The translations under genes and the position numbers were made by a program. From a bacterium (GTDB lineage Bacteria > BMS3Abin14), in NCBI GenBank assembly GCA_029210965.1, contig JARGFZ010000026.1, positions 1 to 36,621 of the forward strand: DNA of 36,621 nucleotides, given 5' to 3'. The notes below the pieces were generated by a model, which saw only the letters and a program-made list of their open reading frames with translations, did no database searches and had not been told where the DNA came from. Shown here piece after piece: positions 34,103 to 36,621 of the stretch (the stretch's first letter is position 1; each line of letters opens with the position of its first letter).

Positions 34103-34912
34103 ATGAAATCGAGGAGCGTGTATTCTGTGATCTTTGCGGCCATATTCCTGTTTTCCGTGGCCGGCTGCGTCACCACGGACAGGTCTAACAGCGGTTGGGT
34201 CATTGTTGACCCACCTTCCTCATCACCTCCTCCAAGGGCCGAAAAGCAGCCGCCTCCCAGGCACAAAGAAAACAGAGGCCAACAGAAAGCCGCACAGAAT
34301 CACCTTCGAAGCGCTTACAGGTTTCTTCAGAAGAACAAACCTGACCACGCTATACGCGAACTGGAAAAGGCCAGGGGAAAAATGGGACCCGGCTACTGGT
34401 TCTACTACTACTATGGAGGGGCCTACTACCTTAAGGGAATGTTCGGGGAGGCCAGAGACACCTGGCAAATCGCCTATCGTCAAACCCGCGATTACCAACT
34501 GCGTTCCAGGATCATGACGTGTCAGTCCTTTGCCATTTATTATCTGGACGGCCAGGGGCCATCCAGAGGGGTACTGGAAAAAGCTTTTAAAATGGACAAA
34601 AAAAATAGAACGGCCAGGGAGTTGTACCAGGATCTGACCGGCTCAGACCCCTACCGTTCCGGCGATCAGCCGTCTTATAACCAATCGTCCAGCAGCCCAT
34701 ACGTCCAGGAGAAACTGGGGCAAAAGGACGGACCGGAGGATAACAACAAATTATACCCGAACGAATGGGGCAAAGACGGCTCCAGCCGCGGGAACGGGGA
34801 TAAAAACAAAGATAGGAAGAAGGGCAAAAAGAAAGACCATAAGGAAGTCAAAAAGTATAAAATACAGGACGATGAACAGTTCCGGATCTATTTTATGGTG
34901 GAAATGCCTTAA
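34103..34912 (+). CDS. TPR-like lipoprotein with basic C-terminal tail
   Basis: From the ATG at 34103 the protein has 269 residues. The signal peptide ends in SVAGC with Cys22 as the lipidation site. A Pro/Ser-rich linker (about 35-60) is followed by helical TPR-like repeats at about 65-180 (AYRFLQKNKPDHAIRELEKA and YYLKGMFGEARDTWQIAY). A Lys/Asp/Gly-rich low-complexity tail follows, ending in FRIYFMVEMP. AGGAGG precedes the start; a frame from 34073 lacks one. It lies upstream of a lytic transglycosylase, so an envelope role is plausible. No specific family is recognised. Confidence 0.82.
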   Translation: MKSRSVYSVIFAAIFLFSVAGCVTTDRSNSGWVIVDPPSSSPPPRAEKQPPPRHKENRGQQKAAQNHLRSAYRFLQKNKPDHAIRELEKARGKMGPGYWFYYYYGGAYYLKGMFGEARDTWQIAYRQTRDYQLRSRIMTCQSFAIYYLDGQGPSRGVLEKAFKMDKKNRTARELYQDLTGSDPYRSGDQPSYNQSSSSPYVQEKLGQKDGPEDNNKLYPNEWGKDGSSRGNGDKNKDRKKGKKKDHKEVKKYKIQDDEQFRIYFMVEMP

Positions 34913-34917
34913 ATGCA

Positions 34918-35038
34918 GTGAACCGTGAACGGTGAATAGTGAATGGAGGACTATATGCTTTTGACGGTGAACGGTGTTCAGTTAACAGAAATAGAACACG
35001 AGGTTTTACTGTTCACACTTTACTGTTCACTTTTCATC
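34918..35038. repeat. Heptamer fold-back array with four units per arm (GTGAANN)
   Basis: Left arm 34918-34945: GTGAACC, GTGAACG, GTGAATA, GTGAATG. Right arm 35011-35038: GTTCACA, CTTTACT, GTTCACT, TTTCATC. The spacer holds further GGTGAACGGTG-like pieces. The unit is the same family as at 29219. Confidence 0.8.
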
Positions 35039-35046
35039 TAGATATT

Positions 35047-35625
35047 ATGAGAGCACTTACTCTATCCCTCATATTTTGCCTGTTCCTGCTGCCCGCGGTG
35101 GCCTTGGGGGACATATACCGGTACGTTAACGAGAGCGGTGTGACCGTTTTTACCGATTACCCCGCACATTCCGGATTCAAGGTACATATGCGGGAAAGTG
35201 GAAGTTTCCGGTTGGCTCCAGTGGGAGGACATTATCCATATCGTGACGTGGTTATCGAAGCCTGCAGTATGTACAGAATGGACGAAGCATTGATCCGTGC
35301 GGTGATGGAGGTGGAGTCGGATTACAACCGCTATGCCATATCCAGTGCAGGGGCCCGTGGACTCATGCAGCTTATGCCCCGGACCGCCCAGCAGCTGGGC
35401 GTCAGGAACATATGGGATCCCAAGCAGAATGTCCAGGCAGGGACGGCATATTTGAAAGTTTTTACCAGAAGGTTTTCCGGAAACGTGGAACTGGCGCTGG
35501 CCGCCTATAACGCTGGCCCCAACGCGGTTCTAAAATACGGGAAAATCCCGCCTTATCCACAGACGATGAACTATGTCCAGAAGGTAATGCGGCTTTACAG
35601 GGACTACTCGGGGTTCAGGGATTAA
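35047..35625 (+). CDS. Small lytic transglycosylase (DUF4124 + SLT)
   Basis: From the ATG at 35047 the protein has 192 residues. A signal peptide (about 1-20, ending VALG) is followed by a short DUF4124-like segment (IYRYVNESGVTVFTDYP) and an SLT domain. The domain carries the catalytic Glu in AVMEVESDYN (about residue 90), GARGLMQLMPRTAQQLG and LALAAYNAGPNAV. It cleaves peptidoglycan to 1,6-anhydro-muropeptides. The longer frame from 34939 begins inside the GTGAANN repeats and is rejected. The RBS before 35047 is weak, so the start is moderately certain. Confidence 0.92.
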   Translation: MRALTLSLIFCLFLLPAVALGDIYRYVNESGVTVFTDYPAHSGFKVHMRESGSFRLAPVGGHYPYRDVVIEACSMYRMDEALIRAVMEVESDYNRYAISSAGARGLMQLMPRTAQQLGVRNIWDPKQNVQAGTAYLKVFTRRFSGNVELALAAYNAGPNAVLKYGKIPPYPQTMNYVQKVMRLYRDYSGFRD

Positions 35626-35630
35626 ATAAC

Positions 35631-36197
35631 ATGAATTTGCACACTGTTCCCAACTGGCTGACACTGGGGAGGATACTCTCCCTTCCTCTTATCATCGGAC
35701 TCGCCTCTTTCCCGGGCAGGGGGTTTGGAATTGCGGCGGCAGTAGTGTTTTCCCTTGCTGCCATCACCGATGTTCTTGACGGTTACATAGCGCGAAGGAC
35801 GGGACAGGTTAGTGACTTCGGCAGACTTATTGACCCTATTGCCGACAAGATCATTGTTGCAGCCGCCTTTATCATGCTTGTCCAGCTGGGGCGCGCTCCG
35901 GCCTGGATCGTTGCTCTTATCATAAGCAGGGAGTTCGCTGTATCGGGTCTGAGGGCCTTCGCCGGTTCCAGAGGAATCATCATAGAAGCACGGTTCATGG
36001 GAAAAACCAAGACGACCCTTCAGATCCTCGCCATCATCTGCCTTCTGGTTAATTTCAGCCTCTGGGGGTTCCCTTTTAAGGAGGTAGGATGGATTTTACT
36101 GATTGCGGCGTTTGCAGCTACAATTTGGTCGGGTTATGAATATTTTGCGGATTATTTAGCGAGCATCAAGGATACTGGCAGCAAGGACTTAAAATAA
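35631..36197 (+). CDS. pgsA: CDP-diacylglycerol-glycerol-3-phosphate 3-phosphatidyltransferase
   Basis: A 188-residue membrane enzyme. The CDP-alcohol phosphotransferase motif D-x2-DG-x2-AR-x8-G-x3-D-x3-D is complete at residues 47-72. About five hydrophobic segments span the protein. It makes phosphatidylglycerol phosphate, the precursor of phosphatidylglycerol and cardiolipin. It starts five bases after the transglycosylase stop without a strong RBS, suggesting coupled translation. Confidence 0.95.
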   Translation: MNLHTVPNWLTLGRILSLPLIIGLASFPGRGFGIAAAVVFSLAAITDVLDGYIARRTGQVSDFGRLIDPIADKIIVAAAFIMLVQLGRAPAWIVALIISREFAVSGLRAFAGSRGIIIEARFMGKTKTTLQILAIICLLVNFSLWGFPFKEVGWILLIAAFAATIWSGYEYFADYLASIKDTGSKDLK

Positions 36198-36233
36198 CAG
36201 AAATTGGCCTTTATGGATGTGTCTTTACGGATG

Positions 36234-36262
36234 TTGATATCAGAGATTAATTCTGTTATATA
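36234..36262 (+). promoter_or_regulatory. Promoter of tRNA-Gly
   Basis: -35 TTGATA at 36234-36239, 17-bp spacer, -10 TATATA at 36257-36262. The predicted start near 36269 is only a few bases before the tRNA. Confidence 0.6.
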
Positions 36263-36274
36263 TTCAACCCTCTA

Positions 36275-36349
<75 letters not shown>

Positions 36350-36360
36350 GAATAATGCTC

Positions 36361-36385
36361 AGGGCTCCTTTTTGGAGCCCTTTTT
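36361..36385 (+). terminator. Intrinsic terminator after tRNA-Gly
   Basis: AGGGCTCC (36361-36368) and GGAGCCCT (36374-36381) form an 8-bp stem with a five-T loop, followed by a T-run. Confidence 0.9.
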
Positions 36386-36465
36386 GTATTATTCTACCGC
36401 TTCAGTCATCGCGAACCATCACCCGTGTGAAGCGATCCTGGTTTCAATAAAAACAATGCTTTTTA

Positions 36466-36490
36466 CCACGGAGGCACGGAGGAAAAGGAG
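36466..36490. repeat. Two CACGGAGG octamers at the right edge
   Basis: CACGGAGG occurs twice in tandem near 36468. It is the same family as the octamers at 1615 and 17553. Any inverted arm would lie beyond or near the window end. The rest of 36386-36621 shows no gene. Confidence 0.5.
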
Positions 36491-36621
36491 AAGAGCTTGA
36501 ATCAGGGTATAGACCCAGTTATTTCAAAAGCGAGACAAAGCTAATTTACCACAGATGGGATGAAGTAGGCCGGTACCACCTGTCAACGGGATGCTAAAAT
36601 AGCTCCCAACTTTTAACGGGG

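Overview
The window looks like the chromosome of a free-living, probably anaerobic or microaerobic Gram-negative bacterium related to the old Deltaproteobacteria (Desulfobacterota / Desulfuromonadia-like). This rests on recalled gene order and family flavour, not on a search: tilS-ftsH-folP-cdaA-cdaR-glmM-pdxJ-acpS-nnr-CBS-tsaE in one direction, a folP with an N-terminal extension, many TTG starts with good Shine-Dalgarno sites, c-type cytochromes, and a GG-N10-GC-poor, sigma70-like promoter landscape. No phage, plasmid, IS transposase or CRISPR array was seen. Nearly all genes lie on the + strand.

Layout. 1-2.5 kb: a small membrane-anchored di-heme cytochrome on the minus strand, divergent from a pirin gene, then an XRE-cupin regulator. 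2.8-5.2 kb: a lipoprotein with two YtkA/FixH-like domains followed by a MauG/cytochrome c peroxidase-type di-heme enzyme. 5.5-6.1 kb: a ferritin-like protein with a clear terminator. 6.2-17.6 kb: a long housekeeping run covering tRNA modification (tilS, tsaE), membrane proteolysis (ftsH), folate (folP), c-di-AMP synthesis and its regulator with glmM (cell wall precursor), pyridoxal phosphate (pdxJ), acyl carrier protein activation (acpS) and NAD(P)HX repair. 17.7-21.8 kb: an AlaC-type aminotransferase, asd, an orphan ECF transporter T subunit and truA. 22.0-27.6 kb: a complete branched-chain amino acid type ABC transporter (livF, then livJ-H-M-G), with livF separated by a tandem palindromic repeat. 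27.8-36.2 kb: an FG-GAP repeat protein, uvrB-uvrC-mobB, a TPR-like lipoprotein, a small lytic transglycosylase and pgsA. 36.3 kb: tRNA-Gly(GCC) with its own promoter and terminator.

The most unusual content is between the genes. First, almost every longer intergenic gap holds short arrays of 7-bp (sometimes 8-bp) degenerate direct repeats. In many gaps an array is followed, after a short spacer, by a second array of the reverse-complement unit, often with the same number of units in each arm. The unit sequence differs from locus to locus, but a few unit families recur (GTGAANN, TCAAANN, GATCTCA, CACGGAG). These arrays supply the last codons and stop codons of at least three genes. Second, a 95-160 bp multi-hairpin, MITE-like element occurs at three loci (four copies, one pair in tandem, both orientations). 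It has terminal inverted repeats, short flanking direct repeats, and compensatory base changes in its stems. These two repeat systems are the best candidates for something poorly described.
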